A stretch of 64,000 nucleotides of DNA from Anisus vortex (taxonomy: Eukaryota > Mollusca > Gastropoda > Planorbidae): contig OX421498.1 in NCBI GenBank assembly GCA_949126835.1, forward strand, positions 30,274,581 to 30,338,580, in the 5' to 3' direction. The notes below the pieces were generated by a model. That model saw only the letters and a program-made list of their open reading frames with translations. It did not search any database and was not told the DNA's origin. Positions 1 through 10,946 of this stretch are shown piece by piece. Made by a program: the position numbers and the translations under genes. Positions within the stretch are counted from its first letter, which is position 1; every line of letters starts with the position of its first letter.

Positions 1-691
1 TTAAGTATTACGATTGTACTACTATCTTTAACGATATAGATTCAGAGTAATCATACAAACTGGGTAGTTATTGTAATGCTTGAAAATATACATATAAATT
101 CTTTAGTCATATAATATTTATATAATTTTCAAATTAAATACTTTTTCAAGTTTGATCAATTTAGAGTTATAAATGTGAGCCAATAATTTTTTTATAAAAG
201 AAAAAAATAATACAGAAATATTAGCTCAAATGTAACGGGTTAATTATCTCCCTTTTATTAACAAATGTTTCCACATTTGATTCAAAATTGATGCCCAAAA
301 AGATATGTTTTGTAATATAACAAATATAACTTATTATTTTTTTTTCTTTACATACATTCAACATTATGGTATTCAAAACAAGATTTAATTATTAGAGGAT
401 TAAAATAATTTACGTTAAACAGTTGTAACTAAAAATTTCCCGCATTAAATGTTTTGTCCATTTAAGGAGTTTATATTTTAAACATTAATAATTACAGAAA
501 TAAGGCCTACATGATATAGATCTAGTGTTATTAAATAAGTCTCATATATTTATACAATTAATAATACAAATAAATTTGTTTTAGAATTAATTATAGGCCT
601 ATTTATGTTTAATGAAAATTAAGTTGCGGGGCGGTGAGCGGAAAAAGATTGTAAAAGGGGGCAATGAGCCGAAACAGGTTGAGAACCTATG
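1..691 (+). mobile_element. hAT family E, right-end part of a copy (cut by window edge)
   Basis: The right terminus at 678-691 (gttgagaacctatg) is identical to the right terminus of the complete family E element at 52653-57367. It is preceded by the same G-rich 'ggtgagcggaaaaa' subterminal sequence. About 29-420 aligns by eye with 53175-53520 inside that element (shared words tcatacaaactgggtagtta, tttccacatttgattcaa, attcaacattatggt). The left end lies outside the window. The flank after the terminus, gtttagat, has TA at positions 4-5, like the other hAT duplications here. No coding potential survives. The hAT assignment rests on the complete copy. Confidence 0.75.
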
Positions 692-842
692 GTTTAGATG
701 GAGTGTCTGTAATATATAGGCCTAAGATAATAATGCAAATACCCACCACAGCATTTACTCGCCTGTTTATTCACTCACAAGTAATTTTATTCACAGAATA
801 ATTCACTTCATTTCCCTCATCATTTCTCCACACACGTCCCGA

Positions 843-2505
843 CAGATGTATTATTATCATCAAATCTTCACACAGATTTATTATTATCATCTCATCTCCA
901 CACATGTATTATTATCATCACATCTCCACACAGATGTATTATTATCATCACATCTCCACACAGATGTATTATTATCATCACATCTCCACACAGATGTATT
1001 ATTATCATCATATCTCCACACAGATGTATTATTATCATCATATCTCCACACAGATGCATTATTATCATCATATCTCCACACAGATGTATTATTATCATCA
1101 TATCTCCCCACAGATGCATTATTATCATCATATCTCCACACAGATGTATTATTATCATCATATCTCCACACAGATGTATTATTATCATCATATCTCCACA
1201 CAGATGTATTATTATCATCACATCTCCACACAGATGTATTATTATCATCATATCTCCACACAGATGCATTATTATCATCATATCTCCACACAGATGTATT
1301 ATTATCATCATATCTCCACACAGATGTATTATTATCATCATATCTCCACACAGATGTATTATTATCATCACATCTCCACACAGATGTATTATTATCATCA
1401 TATCTCCACACAGATGTATTATTATCATCATATCTCCACACAGATGTATTATTATCATCATATCTCCACACAGATGTATTATAATCATCATATCTCCACA
1501 CAGATGCATTATTATCATCATATCTCCACACAGATGTATTATTATCATCATATCTCCACACAGATGTATTATTATCATCATATCTTCACACAGATGTATT
1601 ATTATCATCATATCTCCACACAGATGTATTATTATCATCATATCTCCACACAGATGTATTATTATCATCATATCTCCACACAGATGTATTATTATCTTCA
1701 TATCTCCACACAGATGTATTATTATCATCATATCTCCACACAGATGCATTATTATCATCATATCTCCACACAGATGTTTTATTATCATCATATCTCCACA
1801 CAAATGTATTATTATCATCATATCTCCACACAGATGTATTATTATCATCATATCTCCACACAGATGTATTATTATCATCATATCTCCACACAGATGTATT
1901 ATTATCATCATATCTCCACACAGATGTATTATTATCATCATATCTCCACACAGATGTATTATTATCATCATATCTCCACACAGATGTATTATTATCATCA
2001 TATCTCCACACAGATGTATTATTATCATCACATCTCCACACAGATGTATTATTATCATCATATCTCCACACAGATGTATTATTATCATCACATCTCCACA
2101 CAGATGTATTATTATCATCACATCTCCACACAGATGTATTATTATCATCACATCTCCACACAGATGTATTATTATCATCACATCTCCACACAGATGTATT
2201 ATTATCATCACATCTCCACACAGATGTATTATTATCATCACATCTCCACACAGATGTATTATTATCATCACATCTCCACACAGATGTATTATTATCATCA
2301 CATCTCCACACAGATGTATTATTATCATCACATCTCCACACAGATGTATTATTATCATCATATCTCCACACAGATGTATTATTATCATCTCATCTCCACA
2401 CAGATGTATTATTATCATCACATCTCCACACAGATGTATTATTATCATCATATCTCCACACAGATGCATTATTATCATCACATCTCCACACAGATGTATT
2501 ATTAT
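843..2505. repeat. 30-bp minisatellite, about 55 units
   Basis: The unit is cagatgtattattatcatca followed by t/catctccaca, repeated nearly without interruption. Because 30 is divisible by three and the unit has no stop in several frames, long open frames appear on both strands (YYYHHISTQM, LLSSYLHTDV, WRYDDNNTSV types). They are by-products of the array. Variants are not randomly placed: 'catctcc' units cluster near 904-1000 and 2090-2340, 'tatctcc' units dominate between, and 'atgcatt' units are scattered. This suggests local block duplication. The first three units are irregular, and the array ends at ttatgttagg. Confidence 0.97.
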
Positions 2506-2777
2506 GTTAGGTGAGAGATTGCAAACCATTACACATACTCTAAGGATAATTTTGCAAAGTCCATGTTATTTTTATAGAGGCACAGATTCCCATAATGCCA
2601 TTGCGATCGTGTAGCCAATACAGCACACGGGGGGCCCCCTTTACTTTTATTCAAGGATGCAAAGATAGCGTGGCCGATACAATGCCTCATATCACCGTGA
2701 AATCGGAAACGGATCATTTGGAGCCCTAAAACCTTTGAATGTCCAGTTTGGTCATACAGCAGCAACAACATTTAGTC

Positions 2778-2940
2778 CTACTCAACCCTATGTGCATGTG
2801 TGTAAAAGTGTGTATATTTTTGAGTGTGTTTGTATGTATATGTGTGTATGTATGTGTATTTGTTTATGTAATAATGTGTGTCTGTAAAATGTTTGTGCAT
2901 GTATGTGTGTACGTGTATATGTGTGTGTATTTGTATATAA
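2778..2940. repeat. GT-rich degenerate simple sequence
   Basis: The stretch is built from tgtgtgtatgtatgtg-like words. It resembles 31286-31600. Between the 30-bp array and this repeat (2506-2777), and from 2941 to 3433, I see only AT-rich unique sequence with no recognisable gene. Confidence 0.85.
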
Positions 2941-3471
2941 TTTCATTTCACAAAAAGATAAAAACCGACAACGAGGAAAATTGAAATTAATTCTTGCTTG
3001 AATATGATTAGAAATATCAATGCCATTAACAAGGTCTGTTATGTTTAGAAATAATACGGAAGAAATGAAATGAAAAAAAATCTATTTATTTCGTGATAAA
3101 ATCGAACAAGACAATTTGAACATTAATAATAATACATATTTTTTTTTTAAACAGTTTCTTGTTTTTATATTTTTGCAGGATCTAGTTTGTTCACTGATTC
3201 TCAAAATTTGCAAGTTGTGCTTTTTAATTCGCCCTGTGTGTATGTTATTTTAATAGAAAAACTACACAAACTACAATATGGATTGGATGAGATTTACAAG
3301 ATACAAAAATGATTTTGTGCAGCGTTTCCTAGACTTTTTGTTTCGTGACCCAGTTGTTGTTTTTTTTTAATACTTTTCCTTACTTTATGACCCATTTATA
3401 TATTTTTTTGTATCGCCTTTACTATACCATGAGAGGCCGTTCATAAATGACGTCACATACCTAGAGGGGAG

Positions 3472-3986
3472 CACAGAATATGTATAGAACAGAATGCGCA
3501 ATCCCTATATGCGCAATCACTAAAAGTGAAGCTCGGCTTCAGCCATTTTCTTTTGATTCAAGGCAGCGGTCACTAGAAACGCTACTATAGTAAAATGATA
3601 AGTGCTTAATTTATGATTTCTATCTACTCTTGGTAAGTTTAGGTCTAAAGCAAGGCTACTAATATTAAGTAATATGAGGTTACAACTTTCCGTTGTTTAT
3701 CCTTTACGAGGTCAGGAAAGCCGTGTAGTTTGACATGCTTATTTGTACAATTATCAATCGTTTTCGCATCATTGTTGCAGTTTATTACACACCAGCCTTT
3801 GTACCTTTTGCCTGAAACATTAGCTTTGGGTGTTCGAAATTGTAAATTTGATGAAAAAGACATTGCAAATAAGAATAAATATATAGTGTAACCAGGACCG
3901 CTGCGTTTAAACAGTATGGCGTCGGTATTACTTCCGGAAACAGAAAAAAAGTGCGATCGCGCATTCTGCTTTATATTTATTCTGTA
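3472..3986 (-). mobile_element. P-like DNA transposon, internally deleted, with THAP exon
   Basis: The element is 515 bp and flanked by a perfect 8-bp direct repeat, GAGGGGAG (3464-3471 and 3987-3994). It begins CACAGAATA and ends TATTCTGTA; the inverted repeats continue imperfectly inward and share agaatgcgc. An open frame on the minus strand starts at 3863, about 120 bp inside the right-hand end, and encodes a THAP-like zinc finger. An 8-bp GC-rich duplication, terminal repeats and an N-terminal THAP exon near one end match the P superfamily. No catalytic domain remains, so this is a non-autonomous or deleted copy. It sits inside the larger element 3434-4536. Confidence 0.7.
3645..3863 (-). 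pseudogene. THAP-domain N-terminal exon fragment of a P-like transposase
   Basis: The 72-residue minus-strand frame contains GWCVINCNND (C-x3-C) near residues 24-33 and VKLHGFP near residues 44-50. This fits the first half of a THAP (C2CH) DNA-binding finger, in which a Cys pair precedes an 'xFHxFP' segment. The invariant Trp and the closing C-x2-H are not seen before the stop. Either the exon ends soon after the FPD residues, where the minus strand reads CTCGTAAAG (a possible splice donor), or the element was deleted there. In the family, this finger binds the transposon ends. Position close to the 5' inverted repeat supports it being transposase exon 1. A domesticated THAP gene fragment is possible but less likely given the flanking terminal repeats. 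Confidence 0.55.
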
Positions 3987-4286
3987 GAGGGGAGTGAGGG
4001 AGGGGGATCAAACATTTGTGATTAACTACAGTAATTATAGTGTTTTTATTGTAATACTTATTCGACAATGATAAAAACAGTGAATTGCGACATGCTAAGT
4101 TTGAAATGGAAAATAGGATTTTAATTTTTGTTGTTGTTGTTTTTTTGGTTGTTGTTGTTTCTTTTGATTTGTTGTTTTTTAAGGGGGGCTGTGTGTAGCG
4201 GAGAGAGGGCCGGGCTGGATAATTTAGTGATGTTATATTATTCTAAGGAAGCTTTGACTTTTTGTGACGACTTTATGACTTGGGAG

Positions 4287-4470
4287 CAGTGCCGTTGCTA
4301 GGGATTTGGGGGCCCGGGGGGCTTGGCCTCTTTAGGGGCCCCTGAATTTTGACATTCGACATTATGACATGAGAAAAAAACAATTCGGACACTCCTTTAA
4401 GGCCCCCCCTCAAGTAGGGGCCCGGGGGGACTTTCGAATTTGCACCCCCGCTTACCTAGCTACGCCACTG
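4287..4470. mobile_element. 184-bp hAT MITE (family G)
   Basis: Ends are CAGTGCCGTTGCTAGG and, at the right, ctagctacgCCACTG. G/C-rich subterminal blocks (gggggcccggggg and its inverse) form a second inverted repeat. The flanking 8-mers cttgggag and cttcggag match at 7 of 8 positions. The 8-bp duplication with T at position 2 and A at position 7, and CAGTG-type ends, point to hAT. It is inserted in the larger element at 3434-4536. Confidence 0.75.
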
Positions 4471-4536
4471 CTTCGGAGAGTGGATAAAGATTGCTTAAAA
4501 AAGTCACCTGACGTCATAATTTTATGGACGGCACCT

Positions 4537-5303
4537 TAAAAGTAACATTTTACAAAAATTGAATTGCACTGAATTTTCAATAATCTTGATGTCTATACTG
4601 GAGGGCTGTATCTCAAACAGAATTCAAATATCACACTAAGTCCACTTGGTGTAAAATATACTTCTATGGGTCGAACTATCGCTAGTACATCACGACCAGA
4701 TGACCTAACTTTTGAACGACTTCTTCTTTACGTTTTTTTTTAACAACTCGGTATTTCGGCTTTTGCAGGGTCGCGACTCGGCATTTTGGGAAACAGTGAT
4801 CTTCCGGTATGCGATCAGTACAAATCAGAGAGCCAATGACGAAGTAAGTTTTCCCTGTGGCACCATTTCAAAGTTTTTTGCCCTTGGCGCCCTTTTTGAA
4901 GTACATGTAATTTATTCCAGGTGGCGTCATTTCCTTACGGCTAGGCAGAGGATGTCCCAGTTTACCAAAATGAAACAAAAAACAAATAAAGTGTGATGTA
5001 AGAATTTGCAAAACTCCATGACGCTACTTGTTAAGACTCCACATTTTTCTGCTTCTCCACATGTTCTACATGTTTTCTTTTGTTTCTAGGTTGTTTCTAC
5101 ACTTTTCTACAAGCTGTTACACAGTTTCCAGCCAGTTTCTACATTGTTCTACACCTTTATTCCTTTTTTTTTTAAAATTCTTCGACCAGTTTCTACTTTA
5201 ATTTAAAATTATGTTTCAACACGTTTTGACAAGACTTTTGCAAGTGTCTATTTTAAATATTGTATATATTTTTTTTTCTGGTGTCTATATGTGCCTGTAC
5301 GTT
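4537..5303. other. No recognisable gene
   Basis: AT-rich sequence with T-rich runs and many short 'tttctaca' words between 5040 and 5200. A 94-codon open frame at 4712-4996 (plus) has no domain I recognise and no supporting context. Confidence 0.6.
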
Positions 5304-5564
5304 ACTGATAACTTTTACTGGTTTTTAAACCACCGTCGATACTGATAACTTCTACTGGTTTTTAAACCACCGTCGATACTGATAACTTCTACTGGTTTTT
5401 AAACCACCGTCGATACTGATAACTTCTACTGGTTTTTAAACCACCGTCGATACTGATAACTTCTACTGGTTTTTAAACCACCGTCGATACTGATAACTTC
5501 TACTGGTTTTTAAACCACCGTCGATACTGATAACTTCTACTGGTTTTTAAACCACCGTCGATAC
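5304..5564. repeat. 37-bp minisatellite, 7 near-identical units
   Basis: The unit is actgataacttctactggt then ttttaaaccaccgtcgat. Apart from one c/t difference in the first unit, the copies look identical. Each unit contains ggtttttaaacc, a short inverted repeat, so single strands can form serial hairpins. The near-perfect identity suggests recent expansion. Confidence 0.96.
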
Positions 5565-7062
5565 GACGTGGTGTGCTCGCTGGGTTCTTCCTGTTTCTCC
5601 ATATTTCTACTAGTTTTAATTGTCACTATTAGCTCCTAGTTTTTGTGTGTGTCTCATCGCCATATCACTTTGTTGCTTGTGGTGTTGTTGATTTTTTAAA
5701 TATAAAATCAAATTAAAAATAATTAACGCCGACCCCATTTTTCTCCCCACCTCCCCCCCCCTTCTCGCACGCGCCGATCAACCTTTGGTTTTCAATCAAA
5801 ATATGCAATAAACAAAATAAAAAAAAAAAAAAAACTACAAGGTCATGCACCGCACATCAAGTTTTAAAAAAGAAATTAAGTCACGTGAATTAATAACACA
5901 ATCAAAGAAAGAGAAACAAAGAAAAATGATTTGCCCCTATAACTATTTGCTAACACTCAAGCATTCATAGCATTGGACAATCGTGTCCATCCCATAGTGA
6001 ACAGAAGAAGCACGAGCAAAGAAAAAAGATACTATGTGCCTACTTAATTTGAGTATCGTCCCTCTGCCTACACCCCCACCCCATATGCTCCGTTTCTTAT
6101 TCAGTCTATCCCTACCCCTCCTTTCTTGCCCCTCCCCCTCCCCATTTCCATCACAGCATCAACACCCTCCTACCCCCCCTACCCCCCCCCCCCCCCATCA
6201 ATTGACAGCTAACGAACTTTAAAGTTTTTTCTTTTCTTTTTCTCTTCTTCTTCTTGTTTTGTTTTAACAAACCTTATTGATAACGAAGACTGTTTTGTGT
6301 TCGTGAGGACCGAGACACTCTCACACACACACACATACACTCAAGACACACAAAGACACTCACACACACACAGACACACACACACACAGACACACAGAGA
6401 CTGGCGACTAGAGAATCTGTAAGAGAATTGAGGGACATTACAGCAAATTAACTTGATTACAGAAGATAATCTACTTCATTAAAGGCGTTCAAACAACTGT
6501 AATTAGCCATGATCGGAAATTCCCTTTGTTCCTACCCCGGGCTTCTATAATGGGTTCACCGAGGAGACCGAGGCTCACACAAAAGGAGGAGAGGGAGAGG
6601 AATGGATTGGCGGGAGGGGGGGGAGGAAAGAAAATTTACAAGCATTTTTTGTTGTTGTGGATAATGAATTTACTTTGTGATGGCGCGATGTCTAAATAAA
6701 ACACCTATTACGTGTATGTGTGTTTGTGTGTTTCTACAGGAGATTGTGCCAGTGGTTATTTGCACGCTTGAGTGGTTCTTGTTTTGACGCCTTTTAATGA
6801 GAACAAGACATTATTTTTTTTTGTTCTAGTAAATATGTGTGTTTATATATACTTAAATCAGAGGCTGACAGACAACAGACATTCACAAGTTAACACACAT
6901 ACACACAAGGTGAGAGACACAATCAAAACAGACCGACAGACAGAAAGACTGCCACATAGACAGATCGACAGACTCACATTTGAACAGATAGAGATACGCA
7001 CACAAAAATAGTATGCACACTGATGTACGGACTGATTGAAACACACAGGATTGACAGACATA
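5565..7062. other. Low-complexity intergenic sequence with CA repeats
   Basis: C-rich runs at 5745-5765 and 6070-6200, an A run at 5816-5834, and a CA-rich microsatellite at about 6318-6402. The proline-rich open frame at 6034-6222 is translation of the C-rich tract. I recognise no gene. Confidence 0.7.
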
Positions 7063-7245
7063 CTGAGTTCGAATCCTGGTGACGTCTAGATTTTGTTCCC
7101 GGGACTGACGAGTATCCCTGAGTCTACCCAGCTCTGATTGGTACCTTACATTAGTTGAAGGTAGAGGCGGCTGGGCATTGTGCTGGTCATACAATCCCCT
7201 ACCATGCCACAGAGTATTGTGAACGCTGCTTCACCGACCCTTTGA
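7063..7245 (+). mobile_element. SINE1 copy, 5'-truncated
   Basis: Starts at the tRNA-like B box (gagttcgaatcctggtga) and runs through the family body: gagtctacccagctctga, ggcggctgggcattgtgctg, and gtgaacgctgcttcaccg at the end. Aligned by eye with the fullest copy at 45745-45955. The region before the B box is lost or replaced. Confidence 0.85.
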
Positions 7246-7924
7246 TGGGTACTTTTACTACTTACACAGACACATGCATAGACAGATTCTCTCACACTGA
7301 CAGGCACACTTATAATGACACAATCGCCCATGCCTACAAACTTTCATGCATACAATTCTCAGACTGACACCAACACACACCCAGTATTTCGAAGAAAACA
7401 GTTTGACGTTGCTAATGGTGGTGGAAGTCAACAATACAGATCTCATCCCCGACACCACTCAAGATGGAGAATAGAAAATCAAACACACGTGACCTTCAGC
7501 GCGATGAATGCTGGGAACGAAGTCGTAGCGCGATGGAAGTAAATTGAATGTAACTTTCTATTTCCTTACATTTACGACGAATGTAACAATTATTTGTTTC
7601 TTTTTGTTTGTACTTTGACAATCGCGTGAAATAAGCTACGGGAGTTAAAACTGTGCTTTGATTGCTAAACACTCCGTGTCATTGAGACCACGTTAATTCT
7701 GTCAATATTTCGGTTATTGACAAAGGAACCAGGTAAAAAGAAGTTCAAGTGTATGACTATAAAGGGACGTGATAGATTGGTGACGCCTTAGAGTTGATTA
7801 GACTCTATGCTAAACATAAAGAAGGACCAAGTAAAGAACTATTGATAATGGCTTTGTTACATCTTTAGTAATAGTAACTATCTTATTTACTTCAAGCTTA
7901 ATATTGAAATACGAAGTTTGATGA
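7246..7924. other. No recognisable gene
   Basis: Begins with loosely CA-rich sequence (7258-7385), then AT-rich unique DNA. Short open frames here lack any known motif. Confidence 0.6.
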
Positions 7925-8350
7925 TGAAATACCCCAATGAAGAGCATTATAATGGAATATTCTATATCATTAAGTATTATAAGGGAAGTTCCAGTTGCAT
8001 AAAGAATAATAATGAAATATTTTATAACAGAAAGTAGACCTATTATAATGGAATATTCTAAATGTATTTAATGGAAGATTTTATAATTAAAAGTAGGCCT
8101 ATTATAATGGAATATTCTATTCGTATATTAATTAATGGAAAATTGTATAACTGAAAGCAGACCTATTATAATGGAATATTCTATATGTATTATAATGGAA
8201 GATTTTATAACTGAAAGTAGGCCTATTTTAATGAAATATTCTATTTGTATTTAATGGGATATTTTATAATTAAAAGAATTATAATGGAAGATTTTATTTT
8301 AAAAAGTATTAAAATTGAATATTCTAGGACAAAAAGCATATTATAAGAAG
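7925..8350. repeat. Degenerate AT-rich tandem repeat, about 60-bp period
   Basis: Repeats of the theme attataatggaatattctat, then taatggaagattttataa, then ctgaaagtaggcctat recur about six times with many substitutions and indels. The decay suggests an old array. Confidence 0.8.
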
Positions 8351-9299
8351 ATTCCATATAATGGCAGAAAGTTAAGTTTAGATATACAAATTTAAAAGTT
8401 TGATTATTAAAAATGTAATAATGAAAAAAATTTTCGAAGATTTAAAGATAAAAAAAAAACAGAGAAAGAAAAACAAAGATTGAATAAAATTAAATGAAAC
8501 ACACACTTACACAAAGCAGAAATATAGAAAAAAGAAGAAAAATATAAGAGAGAGAAAAATGAGAAATACAAATAATAGTGAAGATTTAAGATCATATTTT
8601 TGGAATGAAGCAAATAAATTATAAATAGATCTATAGGTGGAAGAAAAGCTAAATATTTTTCTTTTACAATGACAATAGTTATTAGAATATGAAAAAATTC
8701 AGAAAAAAAATGAAAGTAAAATTATTTCTAATCAATTATGCATGAAAAGATATTTCTTAAATTATTTATTATGGAAATGGAAGGAGAGAACAAAAATTGA
8801 ATGATAGAAATAATAAGAAATGACGACACAAAGAGACAAAAGCCTTCTGTTTTTTTTTTATAGATTCAATATCATCAAAAGTATGCGGGATTTTTTCTTT
8901 CGCTGTTTTTATATTAATGAAGATAAATTATAATATATGTGCATATAATTATAGACGCTCGGGCGATGTAATTTGAACCAGGCGGTTAAAAACAAAACGT
9001 AGTGCACGGAGTGTGGGAGTCAACGAGAAACTTGATTTGAATAAGAAGAAATGGAGGTACAATGGAGGTACAATGAAAGAGATCAAAGAGGTAGAAAACC
9101 AATTAGAAAGATTCAATAACTGACATAATCAGAACTATATAGAGATCTTGGGAAGGTTTGTTGTTGTTTTGTTATTGATTTTTTTAGGTAGGCCCTGTTA
9201 CATTTAAATATTCAATGGCGAGTTAAATCAATTAGTGTCTTCAGTACAACTGTACATTTAACAGCTAACACAGGTAACAAAAAGATAACCGAAAGTAAC
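8351..9299. other. AT-rich sequence, nothing recognised
   Basis: A-rich on the plus strand from 8400 to 8870 (runs of aaaga/gaaaaa). The complementary open frame rich in F, S and L at 8407-8613 reflects this composition. No gene or transposon terminus seen. Confidence 0.6.
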
Positions 9300-9478
9300 G
9301 TGTTCGAATCCTGGTGAAGGCTAGGATTTGTCCTCCGTTACTAGTAAGTGTTCCTGAGTCTAGCCAGCTCTGATGGGTACCTGACAGTAGCTGGAGATAA
9401 CTAAGGCGCCTGGGCATTGTGCTGGCCACACATCCCCTTGCATGCCCTAGCCACGGGACCTTGCAAACGCTGCGATGC
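9300..9478 (+). mobile_element. SINE1 copy, 5'-truncated
   Basis: Begins at the B box gtgttcgaatcctggtgaag and continues with cagctctgatgggtacctga, gcctgggcattgtgctggcc and a decayed tail. It lacks the A box seen at 45745. Confidence 0.85.
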
Positions 9479-9494
9479 AATGAAACAAAATTAT

Positions 9495-9612
9495 GACAAT
9501 ATATAACAATAAAGTTCAATCTATTAAAATGACCAAACAACATAATAATAAAGTTCAATATAACAAAATGACCACACAAGAAAATAATAAAATTCAATAT
9601 AACAAAACGTCT
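9495..9612. repeat. 39-bp tandem repeat, 3 units
   Basis: Unit aaagttcaatataacaaaat, then gaccacacaagaaaataat. Three diverged copies. The short open frame across it is a by-product of a unit divisible by three. Confidence 0.85.
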
Positions 9613-9620
9613 AAACGTTA

Positions 9621-10604
9621 CAAACATGAAGAAATGACCGACGCCAAATGCCAACACACACATAGGGACAGTGTGAGAGAATGACCAGGGGATGAAAAGA
9701 CCAGATAATTAAAGTGCAACCATTTCAAAAATCTCTGGACAAACTCCAAAGATGTGCACAGGCATTTCACAGTACTTGCCGCTTGAGAACAAAAGCCGGC
9801 ACGTCGGAGATGGCGAGAGAAAGCAAGAGAAAAAGAAAGAAATGGGAGACAGACAGACAGACAGAGAAGTTAAAAGTTAAGCTTTAATTGTCAGACTGAG
9901 CAAATAGCCCCCCAAACACATTGTCGCTTCAACTTTTCAAACGAAGACTTGTTACAGAGTGTGGGGGGGATTGATGGTCTTCGTGTGTGTGTGGGAAGGG
10001 GCTGGAGAGAAAAATTAGAGTGGCCAACGGTTGGACAAAGCAATGTGTGGGGGGTACGAACAGCCACGTTGATTCCTCCCCCGCCCCGTCCCCCTTTGCA
10101 AATCTTGTCTCATTTTCACAATTTGTGGAAGCTTTGTTTTAATGCCTTTTTAATCGCACAAAGGAATTCCACCAATGGCCTCTTCTCTCGGCACAACACG
10201 CTTTTTGTGTGGCCTGCAAATTGTTGCGCTCAACAAGAGTAAACATGCAAGCGTTCCGTTAGATCTTCGTGGGGGCTAATGCGCCCTTTTGCATACAACT
10301 CCCCCCCACCTCCCTCTTCCAAACCATGGATAGTCTTTGTGTTCGTGTATAGGGGGGGGGGGGCAGGGGGATCAAGTACAAACAAACGGACAAATATCAC
10401 ACGCGCCCTCTCGCGCACATAGAAAGCAACCCCCAGCAACATGTACGTTTGTCTACTTTACTAGCAACGTATCCCGGAAGTCAAGCCGCGATTGGGTGGA
10501 CACTGGGCAAAAGGATAGAGAAGCAAAAACACATTTTAAAGCAAGGTTTAAATGAAATACAAGTTGAGGACATGTTAAGAAGAATAAAAAGGATATCTAG
10601 ATAC
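9621..10604. other. No recognisable gene; G/C-rich homopolymer tracts
   Basis: Contains short (cagacaga) repeats near 9848 and G/C runs at 9961-9968 and 10351-10362. Open frames of 70-97 codons have no known domain. A unique regulatory or exonic segment cannot be excluded, but nothing supports one. Confidence 0.55.
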
Positions 10605-10756
10605 GATAGACAAGATTGACAAGATAGACAAGATAGACAAGATAGACAAGATAGACAAGATAGACAAGATAGACAAGATAGACAAGATAGACAAGATAGA
10701 CAAGATAGACAAGATAGACAAGATAGACAAGAGAGACAAGACGAATAAGATAAACA
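10605..10756. repeat. 10-bp tandem repeat (agatagacaa)n
   Basis: About 14 near-perfect units. The complementary strand is open in more than one frame (LSCLSC and LSILSI patterns), which is an artefact of the repeat. Confidence 0.96.
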
Positions 10757-10946
10757 AGATTGATTACATAAATAATACAAAATTTATCTCCTTATTAATA
10801 TTATTTCTTTTGTAAACATCAAAAGGATGTCACTTAAGGAAAAAAGGTACAGTATTTTTTTTCACGTTATCCCCCCCCCCCTTTGTTTAATGCGTTATTG
10901 TCTACAAGTGTGACGTCAAAAAACAAGGGATATAGCCCTTTCATAA

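Larger units (their letters stand above)
3434..4536. mobile_element. Palindromic-ended DNA element, host of two nested insertions
   Basis: The left end reads aggccgttcataaatgacgt. The reverse complement of the right end (4503-4536) reads aggtgccgtccataaa, then attatgacgtca. These form imperfect terminal inverted repeats around TGACGTCA. With the nested P-like element (3472-3986) and hAT MITE (4287-4470) removed, the original element was about 0.4 kb. I cannot define a convincing target duplication and do not assign a superfamily. It has no coding sequence of its own. Confidence 0.5.

Noticed and set aside
843..2505. CRISPR-like array
   Set aside because: The units are contiguous with no spacers, and the sequence is eukaryotic.
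892..2529. 545-codon minus-strand open frame
   Set aside because: It translates the 30-bp minisatellite; other frames on both strands are equally open and no domain, start context or flanking exon exists.
2529..2771. 80-codon minus-strand frame of ordinary composition
   Set aside because: No recognisable domain, no second copy and no splice or promoter context; chance open frame is the simplest view.
6034..6222. Proline-rich short protein
   Set aside because: It is translation of C-rich tracts.
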